Shown here piece by piece: positions 25,073 through 34,824 of a stretch of 64,000 nucleotides of DNA. The stretch spans positions 1,480,370-1,544,369 of the forward strand of contig NZ_CP043875.1 of assembly GCF_032878975.1 (NCBI RefSeq), read 5' to 3'. The notes under the pieces were generated by a model. The model was not told the origin of the DNA. It saw nothing but the letters and a program-made list of their open reading frames with translations, and searched no databases. A program made the translations under genes and the position numbers. Position 1 is the stretch's first letter, and every line of letters begins with the position of its first letter. This DNA is from Methanoplanus sp. FWC-SCC4 (GTDB lineage Archaea; Halobacteriota; Methanomicrobia; Methanomicrobiales; Methanomicrobiaceae).

Positions 25073-26267
25073 AATACGTCTGGTAGGCACGGCACATGTG
25101 TCACAGAACAGCGTTGATGAAGTCAGAAGGGCAATAGAGGAATTTGAACCTGATGTGGTTGCAATAGAACTTGATCAGGGAAGATATGCGGCACTCAAAA
25201 AAGAAGGGCCCAAAGCAACCGTTGACGATATACTAAAGGGCGGCAATTTTTCAGAAATTCTTGTGCAGTGGATGCTTGCATACATCCAGAAAAAGATAGG
25301 AATGGATGTGGGTGTCGAGCCAGGCGCAGAGATGATGGCGGCAATGGAAGAGGCCGAGGGAAGGAATATACCAATAGCACTTGCCGACCGTGACATCCGC
25401 CTGACACTCTCAAGATTCTGGAAAGGGATGAGCCTTTGGGAAAAGATGAAACTCATAGGTGCACTTGCCGGAACCGTTGCCGGAAGAGGCGGAGATGAGG
25501 AGATTGATGTCGAGGCTCTGACAAAAGATAAGGATTTGATTGAGGCTGCAATCGAAGAGTTTCATAATTTCTCACCAAGAGGGGCAAAAGCACTCATTGA
25601 TGAGAGAGATGCATACCTTTCACATTCGCTCCTGAGACTCGCACAGCATAATGAAAAAGTGCTTGGAGTAGTCGGTGCGGGACATGTAAAAGGAATCACC
25701 GGTTACTTTAATGACCCTTCAAAACTCCCGCCCTTTGCATCACTAGTGGAACAGCCAAAAACTCTCCCCTGGAAATACATCTTTGGCGGACTTTTCATTG
25801 CAATGTTCGCCTTTTTGATGATCCTGATAGGATTTTCAGGAGTAGGCATTGATGTTCTCATCTGGGCGATAGTATACTGGGTTTTAATAAACGGAATACT
25901 TGCAGGCGGATTCACACTTATTGCAGGCGGCCACCCGCTCTCCGCAGTTACCGCCTTTGGTGTGTCATGGATGACCTCCTTAAATCCGCTGCTTGCGGCA
26001 GGATGGTTTGCGGCAATTACCGAAGCAAAGGTCAGAAAACCAAAGACTTCCGATCTTCAGAAGATTGTAGAGGCTGAGAATTTCACGGAGATGAGAAAAG
26101 TTCCTCTCTTCAGGGTTGTACTTGTGGCAGCGCTTGCAAATGTTGGAAGTACTATCGGAACATTTGCATATTTTATATTCATATTCCCGATACTCGGAAT
26201 CGATCCGACTGTTGTTCTGGCAGACGGATTTAACAATCTGATGGCATTTTTAGGATCACTCATATAA
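25065..26267 (+). CDS. TraB family protein
   Basis: A 400-residue protein of the TraB/PrgY-like family. The N-terminal ~230 residues are the cytosolic TIKI-type metalloprotease-like domain: LVGTAHVSQNSVDEV with the conserved H at about residue 11, EFEPDVVAIELDQGRY, the LADRDIRLTLSRFW segment and the C-terminal GVVGAGHVKGI with the second conserved GxxH. Four or so hydrophobic helices follow (about residues 235-400), so it is membrane-anchored. Start is TTG 25065, with GAGGGGG 8 bases upstream; no other suitable start precedes the conserved GTAH. Archaeal function is unknown. It overlaps the ykgJ gene by 8 bases. Confidence 0.88.
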   Translation: MGEIRLVGTAHVSQNSVDEVRRAIEEFEPDVVAIELDQGRYAALKKEGPKATVDDILKGGNFSEILVQWMLAYIQKKIGMDVGVEPGAEMMAAMEEAEGRNIPIALADRDIRLTLSRFWKGMSLWEKMKLIGALAGTVAGRGGDEEIDVEALTKDKDLIEAAIEEFHNFSPRGAKALIDERDAYLSHSLLRLAQHNEKVLGVVGAGHVKGITGYFNDPSKLPPFASLVEQPKTLPWKYIFGGLFIAMFAFLMILIGFSGVGIDVLIWAIVYWVLINGILAGGFTLIAGGHPLSAVTAFGVSWMTSLNPLLAAGWFAAITEAKVRKPKTSDLQKIVEAENFTEMRKVPLFRVVLVAALANVGSTIGTFAYFIFIFPILGIDPTVVLADGFNNLMAFLGSLI

Positions 26268-26342
26268 GATCCCAAAAATTTTTCTTCTTTTTAACCTTCA
26301 AAATAGCAAAAATTTTTGTCTTATCCATCTATATTATGCCCT

Positions 26343-26849
26343 ATGAATCTTGGACTTACTATCCTTAAGGGCAGAAGAAGCATCAGGAAATATAAAGAAG
26401 AGGAGATTTCTGAAGAAATCATCCAGAATGCACTTGATGCTGCAAGACTGGGGCCAACTGCAAGAAACCAGCAGCCGTGGGTCATCGGCGTTGTAAAAGA
26501 TAAGGAAACACTTTTGCAATTATCAGAGATTGCAACGTATGGAAAATTCATAAAAGATGCAAACGCCTGTTTTGCAGTATTTGCCGAACGTGATCACAAG
26601 TTCTTCGTAGAAGACGGAAGTGCCGCAACCATGCAGATTATTCTTGCACTCTGGGCATACGGTGTCGGATCATGCTGGATTGCCGGGGACAAAATGGATT
26701 ATGCAGAGGAGGCAAGAGTCCTTCTTAATGTGCCTGAGAAGTACACTCTCATATCACTTATTCCTGCAGGATACCCTGCCGAGGTCACAATCCCGTCAAA
26801 GAAAGAACTCAAAGAGATATCTTTCAGAGAAAAATTTGAAGCAGAATAA
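26343..26849 (+). CDS. nitroreductase family protein
   Basis: A 168-residue FMN-dependent oxidoreductase of the nitroreductase/FbiB-like fold. The FMN phosphate-binding motif RRSIRKYKEEEIS is at residues 10-22, LGPTARNQQPW holds the conserved Ser/Gln region (here ARNQQ), and GVGSCWIAG is the usual C-terminal glycine motif. Enzymes of this type reduce nitro compounds, quinones or flavins with NAD(P)H; here, F420 may be the partner but nothing shows it. ATG 26343 is preferred over 26316 because the family begins close to the LKGRRSIR motif. No ribosome site is visible, so it may be leaderless. Confidence 0.85.
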   Translation: MNLGLTILKGRRSIRKYKEEEISEEIIQNALDAARLGPTARNQQPWVIGVVKDKETLLQLSEIATYGKFIKDANACFAVFAERDHKFFVEDGSAATMQIILALWAYGVGSCWIAGDKMDYAEEARVLLNVPEKYTLISLIPAGYPAEVTIPSKKELKEISFREKFEAE

Positions 26850-26926
26850 TTCAGATTTTAATCTCCCTTTTTTTAATACATTTAGATAAACTTAATTTTC
26901 TATTGGAAAGAATCTGAAAGGTAATT

Positions 26927-28213
26927 ATGTCAGGACCAATCCTTCAGGCAGCACTCGACCTGATTGAACTTTCAAGGGCCGTTCAAATCGGAAGAGAGGC
27001 GATACAGGGCGGGGCAGACTGGATTGAAGCGGGAACACCGCTTATTAAAAGTGAAGGCATGAATGCTGTCAGGAGACTAAAGGAAGAATTTCCAGACACC
27101 ATAATTGTGGCAGACATGAAAATTGCCGACACCGGAACACTTGAAGTCGAAATGGCCGCAAAGGCAGGTGCGGATGTTGTATGCGTCCTTGCAGGTGCAG
27201 ATGATTCGGTCATATCAGAGGCAGTACGGGCCGGACACCTGTATGGTGTTAAAATAATGGCCGATCTGATTAATGTCAAAGAGCCGCTTAAAAGGGCACA
27301 GGAAGTCGAAGCTCTCGGGGTAGACATAATAGCAGCCCATGTCGGCATTGACCAGCAGATGAAAGGAAAGAACTCGCTTGATCTTTTGTCTGAGATAGCA
27401 GGAAAGGTAAACATCCCCATAGGTGCGGCAGGAGGGCTTAATGCACAGACCGCCGGAGAGGCTGTGCTGGCAGGTGCGGATATTCTGCTTGTTGGAAGCA
27501 GCATTACAAAAGCTGCCGATGTTGCCGCTGCCGCAAGGAATGTCAGGAATTCAATAGACAAACCAGGGATTAAAAAATCCGGAAAAGCCGACATAAACGA
27601 TGAAATCAGGGCACTATTTCTGGAGGTCTCTGCACCAAACATTACCGATGCGATGCACAGGAAAGGAGCGATGTCAGGCCTCATCTCAATCTGCGGCGAT
27701 GTGAAGATGGTCGGCCGGGCAGTAACGGTTGAAACTGTTGCAGGGGACTGGGCAAAACCGGTTGAGGCAATTGATGTTGCACAAAGAGGGGACGTCATTG
27801 TTATCAACAACGGACGTGCCACACACGTTGCACCCTGGGGAGAGCTTGCAACACACAGCTGTCTTAACAAGGGAATCTCCGGTATCGTGATTGACGGTTC
27901 TGTCAGGGACGTTGACGACATTAAAAAACTGGGTCTTCCGGTATTTGCAACCGCAACCTCGCCGAATGCAGGTGAACCAAAGGGCTTTGGAGAAATAGGA
28001 ACCGAGATTAAATGCTGTGGAGAGTCAGTCCGGCCCGGAGACTGGATAATCGGCGATGAATCGGGCGTTGTAGTTGTTCCAAAAGAAAGGGCTTATGAGA
28101 TAGCAAAGCGTGCACTGGAAGTGAAAAAACACGAAAACAGAGTACGTGAGGAGATTAAAAGAGGCTCAACATTATCAGTTGTAATGGAACTTGTTAAGTG
28201 GGAGAAAAAATAA
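26927..28213 (+). CDS. bifunctional 3-hexulose-6-phosphate synthase / RraA-like protein
   Basis: A 428-residue fusion. Residues 1-210 are 3-hexulose-6-phosphate synthase (Hps), an OMPDC-fold aldolase joining ribulose 5-phosphate and formaldehyde, or working in reverse to supply ribulose 5-phosphate in archaea; the metal-binding DxKxxD is VADMKIADTG and the phosphate site is GAAGGLNAQT. Residues about 225-428 are an RraA/demethylmenaquinone methyltransferase-like domain with GDVIVINNGRATHVAPWGEL-like core and GIVIDGSVRD. In methanogens lacking the oxidative pentose pathway the Hps domain supplies pentoses, and it is a step of the reductive hexulose-phosphate pathway with PRK (also in this window). 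Confidence 0.93.
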   Translation: MSGPILQAALDLIELSRAVQIGREAIQGGADWIEAGTPLIKSEGMNAVRRLKEEFPDTIIVADMKIADTGTLEVEMAAKAGADVVCVLAGADDSVISEAVRAGHLYGVKIMADLINVKEPLKRAQEVEALGVDIIAAHVGIDQQMKGKNSLDLLSEIAGKVNIPIGAAGGLNAQTAGEAVLAGADILLVGSSITKAADVAAAARNVRNSIDKPGIKKSGKADINDEIRALFLEVSAPNITDAMHRKGAMSGLISICGDVKMVGRAVTVETVAGDWAKPVEAIDVAQRGDVIVINNGRATHVAPWGELATHSCLNKGISGIVIDGSVRDVDDIKKLGLPVFATATSPNAGEPKGFGEIGTEIKCCGESVRPGDWIIGDESGVVVVPKERAYEIAKRALEVKKHENRVREEIKRGSTLSVVMELVKWEKK

Positions 28214-28338
28214 TTTCTGTATATATTTCATTATTTTTTCAGATTTTATTCACACCATATCCCCTGGTGGAATTATGTATAAAATTTTTAATTCAATACT
28301 TTTTTTTAAAAGACAAAACAATTTTTTAAACAGTTTAT

Positions 28339-28767
28339 ATGATCCTCTCAAAAGAAGAAATGGAAAAACGGATTGAATCGGGCAGTCTTATATTAAATCC
28401 CTACAGTAACGACTCACAGCAGCCTGCATCCTATGATCTCCGCTCAGGCGAGGATTATATCCTCAGAAAAGGAGAAACAACACTTGTTCATTCTATGGAG
28501 CGGGTCGAACTCCCGGTTGATGTTTCTGCAACGCTTATGTGCAGATCCTCTTTTGGAAGAAGGGGTGTTTTGATCGGAGGCGGTTATGTGGATCCCGGTT
28601 TTCGCGGAAATCTTACGCTCTGTCTTGTCAATATGGGAGCAGAAGATATTGAACTAAAAAAAGGCGAACGATGCGTTCAGATCATAATGCACGAAGTGAC
28701 AGGAGGAAAGACACTCTATAACGGAAGATACCAGGACAGCGAAGGAGCAGTCGGGGCAAGAAACTAA
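28339..28767 (+). CDS. dut: dUTP diphosphatase, archaeal dCTP-deaminase-like type
   Basis: A 142-residue trimeric dUTPase-fold enzyme which would clear dUTP and supply dUMP. The N-terminus MILSKEEMEKRIESGSL, PASYDLRSGED, the phosphate-binding CRSSFGRRGV and the GGGYVDPGFRGNLTL motif place it in the archaeal dUTPase subfamily of the dCTP deaminase group. The dUTPase-type Asp is present (VDPGF), but the Glu of true dCTP deaminases in the following LTLEL is Cys here (LTLCL), so deamination is unlikely. Start 28339 is ATG after a GTTTATATG context. It lies 125 bases after the Hps-RraA gene. Confidence 0.85.
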   Translation: MILSKEEMEKRIESGSLILNPYSNDSQQPASYDLRSGEDYILRKGETTLVHSMERVELPVDVSATLMCRSSFGRRGVLIGGGYVDPGFRGNLTLCLVNMGAEDIELKKGERCVQIIMHEVTGGKTLYNGRYQDSEGAVGARN

Positions 28768-28784
28768 ATTTTAGGAATTTTTAA

Positions 28785-28811
28785 GTGGAAATCACTTTGT
28801 GATTTCTCCAC
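28785..28811. terminator. hairpin between convergent dut and orphan genes
   Basis: GTGGAAATCAC and GTGATTTCTCCAC flank TTT; the stem is complete except for a two-base bulge. It lies 18 bases after the dut stop. Confidence 0.45.
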
Positions 28812-28816
28812 AAACG

Positions 28817-28849
28817 AGTGCCTGAAAAATTATTTTCATGCACTTTTTT
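28817..28849 (+). terminator. intrinsic-type terminator after dut
   Basis: AGTGC...GCACT arms enclose a second stem TGAAAA/TTTTCA with an ATTA loop and one mismatched pair; a run of six Ts follows. It immediately follows the first hairpin and ends the dut transcript before the convergent gene at 28901. Confidence 0.55.
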
Positions 28850-28900
28850 AAAAAATTATATTTTTTTGAATTTTTCAGATGTCAGGATATTATTTCTCAT

Positions 28901-30046
28901 TTACTTGTCATCAAGGAAAACACCGGCATATCCCCTTGCAACCCTTGCACCAAGAGTAGGCTTTAAGTCTTCGAGCCATATATAAAAACCTGTCATCTGC
29001 GGAGTCCTTTTACTCTCTACTTTAAGTTCACCGGACTTCTTTTTTACAACCTTGAGGTATTCGCTCTTTTTCCGGGACCTCATGTATATGACAGGCTCAT
29101 ACTGGGGAATGTCAATTGCAAGAACAACCTTTGAAAAGTTTTTGACAACATCCTCATATCCGTATTTTTTTGTCCTCATCGTGAAGGTTCTCTTATCCAT
29201 TAACGCTTTTACACCTGAAGGATACAAAACACCCAGGAGTATTTTTTTAGAAACGGGAGGAATCTCATCTCCCTTTTTCATCTCCGAAAGACCCTTTTCA
29301 GCCATCATGAGACCCACAACCCGGTCACGCTTCATGTCATGAAGATGCTTGTATTCAAAAGGTCTTTTAGCCGGAACTTTCTCAAGATCAATTAATTTCG
29401 GGTGATTGATAGGCTTTCTTGGCACACCCCTTATCGAAGCAGGCGTTAAAAGAGTCTTTATCTCCTCGCAGGTTTTTGTAACAATAAGGGTGCTTTCCGT
29501 CTCTTTCATCAGGCGCTTCATAATCGAGGAACGGGATATGTCAACTGACGAGAAAAGTACGAAAGGAACCAGAACCTGACCATACAGATACCCGAGAAGC
29601 TTCTTTTTGTATCTTACCTCATCCTCCATGTCTTTTAAGTCTGATGCTGATGTTACAATCTCGGCAAAACACACCCTGTCCTTATTGTCAACAAAAAGAA
29701 TATCAAATTCCGCAATATCCTGACCGTTTCCACGGACGTTAATATCACCTCTGTTGGAATAGAAAAGACCGTTCTGACCAAGTTTAATCTCGGGAGGCGG
29801 GAAAGGTGCATCCGCCCCTTTCCGGACAATATATTTTATCTGATCTGATTTTTCCGAAACCTCAATTAACATCTCGTATATGAGGGACTCATACCATCTC
29901 CCCTCTGCCGCTCTCATATACGACAGGTCATCTGAAAAAAGCTGTTTCTTTTCAATCTTTTTAAGATGCCTTATAGCCCTTCTGGCAACCGGCTTCTTTG
30001 GTCTGCCTTTTGGAAAATTGGCATCAAGCCATTTTAACATACTCAT
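28901..30046 (-). CDS. hypothetical protein with a possible PD-(D/E)XK nuclease-like core
   Basis: A 381-residue protein I do not assign to a named family. The N-terminus is strongly basic (KGRPKKPVARRAIRHLKK, residues 13-30), suggesting nucleic-acid contact. At 110-131 it reads D-IAEFDILFVDNKDR-VCFAEIV, a beta-D115-beta-E129 pattern like the PD-(D/E)XK nuclease core, preceded by a helix with E48/E53 (AEGRWYESLIYEM). The usual Lys after E-x is Val (E129-I-V), but K147-K149 lie in the next helix (EDEVRYKKKL), a place to which the catalytic Lys can migrate in this superfamily. The C-terminal ~180 residues show no recognised fold. It stands alone, convergent with dut. Confidence 0.75.
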   Translation of the reverse strand: MSMLKWLDANFPKGRPKKPVARRAIRHLKKIEKKQLFSDDLSYMRAAEGRWYESLIYEMLIEVSEKSDQIKYIVRKGADAPFPPPEIKLGQNGLFYSNRGDINVRGNGQDIAEFDILFVDNKDRVCFAEIVTSASDLKDMEDEVRYKKKLLGYLYGQVLVPFVLFSSVDISRSSIMKRLMKETESTLIVTKTCEEIKTLLTPASIRGVPRKPINHPKLIDLEKVPAKRPFEYKHLHDMKRDRVVGLMMAEKGLSEMKKGDEIPPVSKKILLGVLYPSGVKALMDKRTFTMRTKKYGYEDVVKNFSKVVLAIDIPQYEPVIYMRSRKKSEYLKVVKKKSGELKVESKRTPQMTGFYIWLEDLKPTLGARVARGYAGVFLDDK

Positions 30047-30143
30047 CTGTTATTCAAACCTGCATTTCCTCTAAAACGCTAATCTCATTCATTATTTGAT
30101 TGTAGAGCTTTAAAGTATTTTATTTAAACAATTATTTTTTGGA

Positions 30144-31097
30144 TTATTCAAGGACCATAACCCTGCGGGTCAGGCTTTTGTGTACTCTCTGCTCATGAAA
30201 CTGAACAACGGTGAAATATTGTTTCGCAATCTCCCTTATATCAATATGGGTGACTACAACCGCTCTTCTTCCCTTCTTTAAGATACGTCTGATTTCGGAT
30301 AGTGAATTATTGTATAACGAGTCCATCGAGTCGGCCTTAATACAAACCGACTGACCATAAGGCAGGTCTGTTACAACCACATCCGCAGAATTATCACAGA
30401 GCGGAAGTTTTGCAGAGTCCACTCTTAGCACCTCTGCTGACTGAAGATTTTCAAGACAGCCTTTGAGCATTGAACGGTCCATGTCACAGCCGATTATTCT
30501 GTTGTTTAAGAGCATGCCTTCAAGCAATACACCGCCTGTACCGCAGAAAGGATCACACAAAACATCCCCTTCTCTTGTCTGTGCGAGGTTTACAAGTGTT
30601 CTTGCAAATATCGGCATCATGACACCGGGATGGAAGAATGCCCTTCTCATAGGATTGCGGTATGCAAAATCCCCGCGGTCGATTTTGTGGATCACTCTGC
30701 CGAAATAGCATTTGTCTCCGGAGAAAACCGCTCTGTATTCAACCAGCGGGTTATTAAGAGAAACCGGCCCTTTTATGTGGGAGCCGATGCACCTTTCCAG
30801 ATCAAGCTGGGAATCTTCAATTATCGTATCACTGATCTTTTTAACACGCCCTGCAAAAGCGTCATCAGTTTCTAATGAAAGTCTTTCAAGCATTTCTTCA
30901 AAAGAATTCATATCAGCATGACATCTTCCGAGATCTTCTATCACACAGTGTGTCATTGCAAGACGTTTTGTCTCCTCTGCATCCGGGCAGTCCATTACGG
31001 CAACCTGCATGCCACTTTCGATGATCTCACCGAGACACTCTATCTCAGAAAAAGGAAGTGTCGGATGTTCGCCGGATAGTTCAAAGATCAGTTTCAT
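30144..31097 (-). CDS. tRNA (guanine(10)-N2)-dimethyltransferase-like protein
   Basis: A 317-residue methyltransferase of the archaeal TrmG10/Trm11 family, which methylates N2 of guanosine 10 in tRNA. The N-terminal ~130 residues form a THUMP-type RNA-binding region (family-typical but weakly conserved here). The C-terminal Rossmann domain has motif I LCDPFCGTGGVLLEGMLL, the SAM acidic motif IGCDMDRSML and the catalytic N/DPPY-type tetrad as TDLPYGQS. The DLPYGQ variant fits enzymes acting on exocyclic amino groups. Length is close to the family's usual ~330. It is a single gene separated from neighbours by promoters on both sides. Confidence 0.87.
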   Translation of the reverse strand: MKLIFELSGEHPTLPFSEIECLGEIIESGMQVAVMDCPDAEETKRLAMTHCVIEDLGRCHADMNSFEEMLERLSLETDDAFAGRVKKISDTIIEDSQLDLERCIGSHIKGPVSLNNPLVEYRAVFSGDKCYFGRVIHKIDRGDFAYRNPMRRAFFHPGVMMPIFARTLVNLAQTREGDVLCDPFCGTGGVLLEGMLLNNRIIGCDMDRSMLKGCLENLQSAEVLRVDSAKLPLCDNSADVVVTDLPYGQSVCIKADSMDSLYNNSLSEIRRILKKGRRAVVVTHIDIREIAKQYFTVVQFHEQRVHKSLTRRVMVLE

Positions 31098-31185
31098 AAT
31101 TTAAGCATTACACTTTGGTTTTTATTCAAAATAAAATGAATAGCATCAAAAAAAATATTTTAATAGTCAGAGGTTTTTTTGGGGT

Positions 31186-32334
31186 TTATTTCATTGAATC
31201 CTTCATCTTTCCGACGACATCCTGAAAGAAGCCGCTCTTCTTTCCGCCTTTGCCCTTTTTGGCTGCCTCAATCTCTACAAGGCGCTCATAAAGTTCTTTT
31301 TCTTCATCGTTAAGCTGTTTTGGAATCTCAATTTTAATTCTTACAAGAAGATCCCCGGGTCTTCCTCTTCTCTTTATACCCTCACCTGAGATTTTAAGGG
31401 CAGTTCCGTGCTGAACACCTGCGGGGATCCTTAGTTCGACTTCACGTCCGTCAATGGTATTTATGTCCACTTTAGAGCCGACTGCCGCATTTGGAGCAGA
31501 TATTGTGACATTTGTCTCCAGATTATCACCAATGCGCCTGAAGTTTTCATCAGGAAGAACCTCAACCTCTATGAAGAGATCACCGTTTGGCGCACCTGCA
31601 TCACCGGCCTCACCGTATCCTTCCATTCTAAGGCGCATGCCTGTGTCAATTCCCGGAGGAACAGTGACTGTGATTGTTCTTTTTACACGTGTATGTCCGC
31701 TGCCGTTACAGGCCTTACATCGCTCCTCAGGGATCTTTCCTCTTCCCTGGCACTGTGAACATGTCGCCATGCTGACAAAATTTCCAAAAGGCGTTCTGTT
31801 CTCACGCTTCTCCTGACCACTTCCACCACATCTGGGACAAACACGCACCTTTTTGTTGGAACTTCCGGTACCCTCACATTTCTCGCAGGGTTCGGTATGC
31901 ATCACGTCAATGTCGCGGTTTGTTCCAAGAGCTGCATCGCGAAGTTTTATCTGGATGCGCATCAGCAGGTCGGCACCGGGCTGAGGGCCTCTGGGGCCCC
32001 TTCTCGCCCCCCCTCCAAAGAAGGCATCAAAGATATCTCCAAACCCGCCAAAGTCAGCATTGAAACCCGCACCACCAAAGCCTCCTCCGGAATACTGTCC
32101 TTTGGAGGCGTTTGTGAAGGTTTCATGACCCATTCTGTCATACTGGGCCTTTTTCTGATTGTCGGAGAGAACGCTGTAAGCCTCGTTTATTTCCTTGAAC
32201 TTTTCTTCAGCGCCTTCTTCTTTGCAGACATCCGGGTGATACTTCTTCGTCAGGGTGCGGTATGCCTTTTTAATTTCCTGCTCTGTTGCATTACGCGAAA
32301 CATTCAGGACGTCATAGTAGTCTTTCGCACCCAT
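31186..32334 (-). CDS. dnaJ: chaperone protein DnaJ
   Basis: Type I DnaJ of 382 residues, co-chaperone that delivers substrates to DnaK and stimulates its ATPase. It has the J domain with YHPDVCKEE (HPD motif near residue 33), a Gly/Phe-rich linker (residues about 77-115), four zinc-binding CxxCxGxG repeats ([32 protein letters not shown]) and the C-terminal substrate-binding domains. It is the last gene of grpE-dnaK-dnaJ, 19 bases after dnaK. This set in archaea is of bacterial type, and is regarded as horizontally acquired. Confidence 0.98.
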   Translation of the reverse strand: MGAKDYYDVLNVSRNATEQEIKKAYRTLTKKYHPDVCKEEGAEEKFKEINEAYSVLSDNQKKAQYDRMGHETFTNASKGQYSGGGFGGAGFNADFGGFGDIFDAFFGGGARRGPRGPQPGADLLMRIQIKLRDAALGTNRDIDVMHTEPCEKCEGTGSSNKKVRVCPRCGGSGQEKRENRTPFGNFVSMATCSQCQGRGKIPEERCKACNGSGHTRVKRTITVTVPPGIDTGMRLRMEGYGEAGDAGAPNGDLFIEVEVLPDENFRRIGDNLETNVTISAPNAAVGSKVDINTIDGREVELRIPAGVQHGTALKISGEGIKRRGRPGDLLVRIKIEIPKQLNDEEKELYERLVEIEAAKKGKGGKKSGFFQDVVGKMKDSMK

Positions 32335-32353
32335 GATTTTTTGCCCCGGCCAT

Positions 32354-34201
32354 TTACTCGTTCTTCTTGTCGTCTTTTACTTCGTAGTCTGCATCGACCA
32401 CATCTTCATCGGCTGTATCTTTTGCTGCTTCGCCGCCCTGTTCTTTAGCGGCTTCTGCTTCTGCAGCTTTCTGATACATCTTTGTTGAAGCTGAAAATAC
32501 TGCTTCAGTGAGCTCTTCAACATCCTTTTTGATGGCTTCAAGATCATCGGTTTCAACAGCCTTTTTGACTTTTTCAACACCTGCCTCGATCTTTTCCTTA
32601 TCCTCAGCCTCGATCTTGTCTTCGCTTTCTTTCAGGAGTTTTTCTGCGGCAAATATTGAATTGTCTGCACTGTTTCTAATCTCAATCTCTTCACGCTTCT
32701 TTTTGTCTTCCTCTTCGAAGTCCTTTGCCTTGTTGACCATCTGTTCAATCTCATCATCAGATAGGCGTTTGTCTCCGGAGATTGTGATTGCCTGGCTGTT
32801 TCCGGTTCCAAGGTCCTTTGCGGATACATTGATGATGCCGTTTGCATCAATATCGAATGTCACCTCAATCTGAGGGATTCCACGGGGTGCGGGAGGAACT
32901 CCGGTGAGCTGGAATTTACCGAGTGTGAAGTTGTCTGCTGCAAGGGCACGTTCTCCCTGAACAACGTGGATCTCAACACTGGTCTGGTTGTCCGCCGCTG
33001 TTGTAAAGATCTGGCTCTTCTTTGTCGGGATTGTTGTGTTTCTCTCAATGAGCTTTGTTGCGATACCGCCCATTGTTTCAATGGAGAGTGTCAGCGGGGT
33101 CACATCAAGAAGAACAACATCCTTTGCCTCACCTGTGAGGACACCACCCTGAATTGCAGCACCGACTGCCACACATTCATCAGGGTTAATTCCCTTGTCA
33201 GGCTCTTTTCCGAGAAGTGATTTGATTCTTTCCTGGACCATCGGGACACGGGTTGAACCGCCGACCAGAAGCACATGGTTGATATCAGCTGCCTTGAGTC
33301 CTGCATCGTCCATTGCCTGCTTAACAGGTCCGATTGTCTTGTCAACAAGGTCTCCGATAAGCTGCTCAAACTTTGAGCGTGTCAGATCCATATCAAGGAA
33401 TTTAGGCCCTGATGAATCGGTTGTGATGTATGGAAGGTTGATGTTTGTTTTCTGGACTGTTGACAGCTCTTTTTTGGCGTTTTCTGCTGCATCGCGGATA
33501 CGCTGCATTGCCATCTTGTCTTTGGCGAGATCGATTCCTTCCTGCTTTTTGAACTCATCGACAATGTAGTCCATGATACACTTGTCAAAGTCGTCACCAC
33601 CAAGGCGGTTGTCACCTGCGGTTGCCTGAACTTCAAATACACCGTCACCGAGTGTCAGGATTGAAACATCGAATGTTCCGCCTCCAAGATCATATACAAG
33701 GATTGTTGCTTCATCTTCCTTGTCAACACCGTATGCAAGGGCACTTGCGGTAGGTTCGTTGATGATACGGAGAACTTCAAGACCTGCAATCTTTCCGGCA
33801 TCCTTTGTTGCATTCCTCTGTGCATCGTTAAAGTATGCAGGAACAGTGATGACAGCCTTTGTAATTTCTTCTCCAAGATATGCTTCAGCGTCAACTTTCA
33901 GTTTCTGAAGAATCATTGCGGAGATTTCCTGCGGGGTAAACTCCTTATCATCGATTTTGACCTTGCGGTCTGTTCCCATGTCTCTCTTGATAGAGATAAT
34001 TGTTTTATCGGTATTTGTGACTGCCTGGCGTTTTGCGACGTTTCCTATGAGACGTTCATTGTCTTTTGAGAATGCCACAACAGAAGGCGTTGTGCGTCCT
34101 CCCTCTGCATTGGGGATAACAACAGGTTTGCCGCCTTCCATTATTGCCATACATGAGTTTGTTGTACCAAGATCTATTCCAAGAATTTTATTAGAAGCCA
34201 T
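32354..34201 (-). CDS. dnaK: molecular chaperone DnaK (Hsp70)
   Basis: Bacterial-type Hsp70 of 615 residues. The ATPase domain opens with the phosphate loop [15 protein letters not shown] and contains [19 protein letters not shown], the [10 protein letters not shown] linker segment and [14 protein letters not shown]. The hydrophobic interdomain linker is [14 protein letters not shown] and the C-terminal lid ends in an acidic tail ([18 protein letters not shown]). It lacks the ~24-residue N-terminal insert typical of Gram-negative DnaK, as other archaeal copies do. It lies one base after grpE and 19 before dnaJ. Confidence 0.98.
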   Translation of the reverse strand: MASNKILGIDLGTTNSCMAIMEGGKPVVIPNAEGGRTTPSVVAFSKDNERLIGNVAKRQAVTNTDKTIISIKRDMGTDRKVKIDDKEFTPQEISAMILQKLKVDAEAYLGEEITKAVITVPAYFNDAQRNATKDAGKIAGLEVLRIINEPTASALAYGVDKEDEATILVYDLGGGTFDVSILTLGDGVFEVQATAGDNRLGGDDFDKCIMDYIVDEFKKQEGIDLAKDKMAMQRIRDAAENAKKELSTVQKTNINLPYITTDSSGPKFLDMDLTRSKFEQLIGDLVDKTIGPVKQAMDDAGLKAADINHVLLVGGSTRVPMVQERIKSLLGKEPDKGINPDECVAVGAAIQGGVLTGEAKDVVLLDVTPLTLSIETMGGIATKLIERNTTIPTKKSQIFTTAADNQTSVEIHVVQGERALAADNFTLGKFQLTGVPPAPRGIPQIEVTFDIDANGIINVSAKDLGTGNSQAITISGDKRLSDDEIEQMVNKAKDFEEEDKKKREEIEIRNSADNSIFAAEKLLKESEDKIEAEDKEKIEAGVEKVKKAVETDDLEAIKKDVEELTEAVFSASTKMYQKAAEAEAAKEQGGEAAKDTADEDVVDADYEVKDDKKNE

Positions 34202-34202
34202 T

Positions 34203-34772
34203 TTAGTTTTCCTCCTTATTTCCTTTCGATACTGCTACTTTTGCACATCTGATTACTTTGTCATCCATACAATAACCGCGGGTGACTTCATCAATTATTA
34301 CTCCGTCTTTGCACTCAGACGGAACATATGCTATTGCTTCATGCTTTACGGGATCAAACTGCTGTTGTAACGACTCTATCGGAGAGATTGAATAATTTTC
34401 ATAAACTTTTGCAAATATTTTTCTGATCTGCTCAACACCTTCACGAAGGCAGGAATCATCAGATTTCAGTGCCCTTTCGATGTTGTCAGATACCTCAAGC
34501 ATCTCTACTGCAAATTTTTCGATTGCACGATTTACACGTGCTTCGGAATCCTTCGCACTTCGCTTTCTGAAATTCTCAAAATCAGCAGCAAGACGGAGAT
34601 ATTTTTCATTAAGACTGTCGAGTTCTTTTTGAAGTTCTTCTTCACGGGAGGCCTTCTCCTCCTTTTTCAAAGATTCTTCAGATGATTTATCAGAAACATC
34701 TTCTGCCTTTGCTGAAGAGTCTGAAATCTTCTCTTCATCAGACATTTTTTTCTCTGCATTTTCATTGTTCAT
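34203..34772 (-). CDS. grpE: nucleotide exchange factor GrpE
   Basis: A 189-residue GrpE that releases ADP from DnaK. The first ~60 residues are a charged, low-complexity coiled-coil lead (Glu, Lys, Ser-rich), followed by the dimer helix [20 protein letters not shown], the conserved [15 protein letters not shown] region and the beta-domain with the [13 protein letters not shown] and [12 protein letters not shown] motifs. It is the first gene of the chaperone operon. The upstream region 34773-34947 holds two direct repeats containing TATA boxes and a palindrome (reported separately). Confidence 0.96.
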   Translation of the reverse strand: MNNENAEKKMSDEEKISDSSAKAEDVSDKSSEESLKKEEKASREEELQKELDSLNEKYLRLAADFENFRKRSAKDSEARVNRAIEKFAVEMLEVSDNIERALKSDDSCLREGVEQIRKIFAKVYENYSISPIESLQQQFDPVKHEAIAYVPSECKDGVIIDEVTRGYCMDDKVIRCAKVAVSKGNKEEN

Positions 34773-34811
34773 ACGTCAATTCCCCATTATAGAGAGGTTG
34801 TTACTAACAAT

Positions 34812-34823
34812 ACCATATATGGT
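34812..34823. repeat. 12-base palindrome in the grpE promoter region
   Basis: ACCATATATGGT is perfectly self-complementary, 40-51 bases before the grpE start. If the nearer TATA box is used, transcription starts almost at this site, so it could be an operator, but it may itself contain a TATA element. Confidence 0.35.
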
Positions 34824-34824
34824 G

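Noticed and set aside
26983-27921. 312-codon open frame antisense to the Hps-RraA gene
   Set aside because: Ser/Ala/Pro-rich with no motifs; it lies wholly opposite a gene with two recognised domains, a typical shadow frame.
31897-32448. 183-codon open frame across the dnaK-dnaJ junction on the plus strand
   Set aside because: It runs antisense to the zinc and J domains of DnaJ and the tail of DnaK; no signals or motifs.
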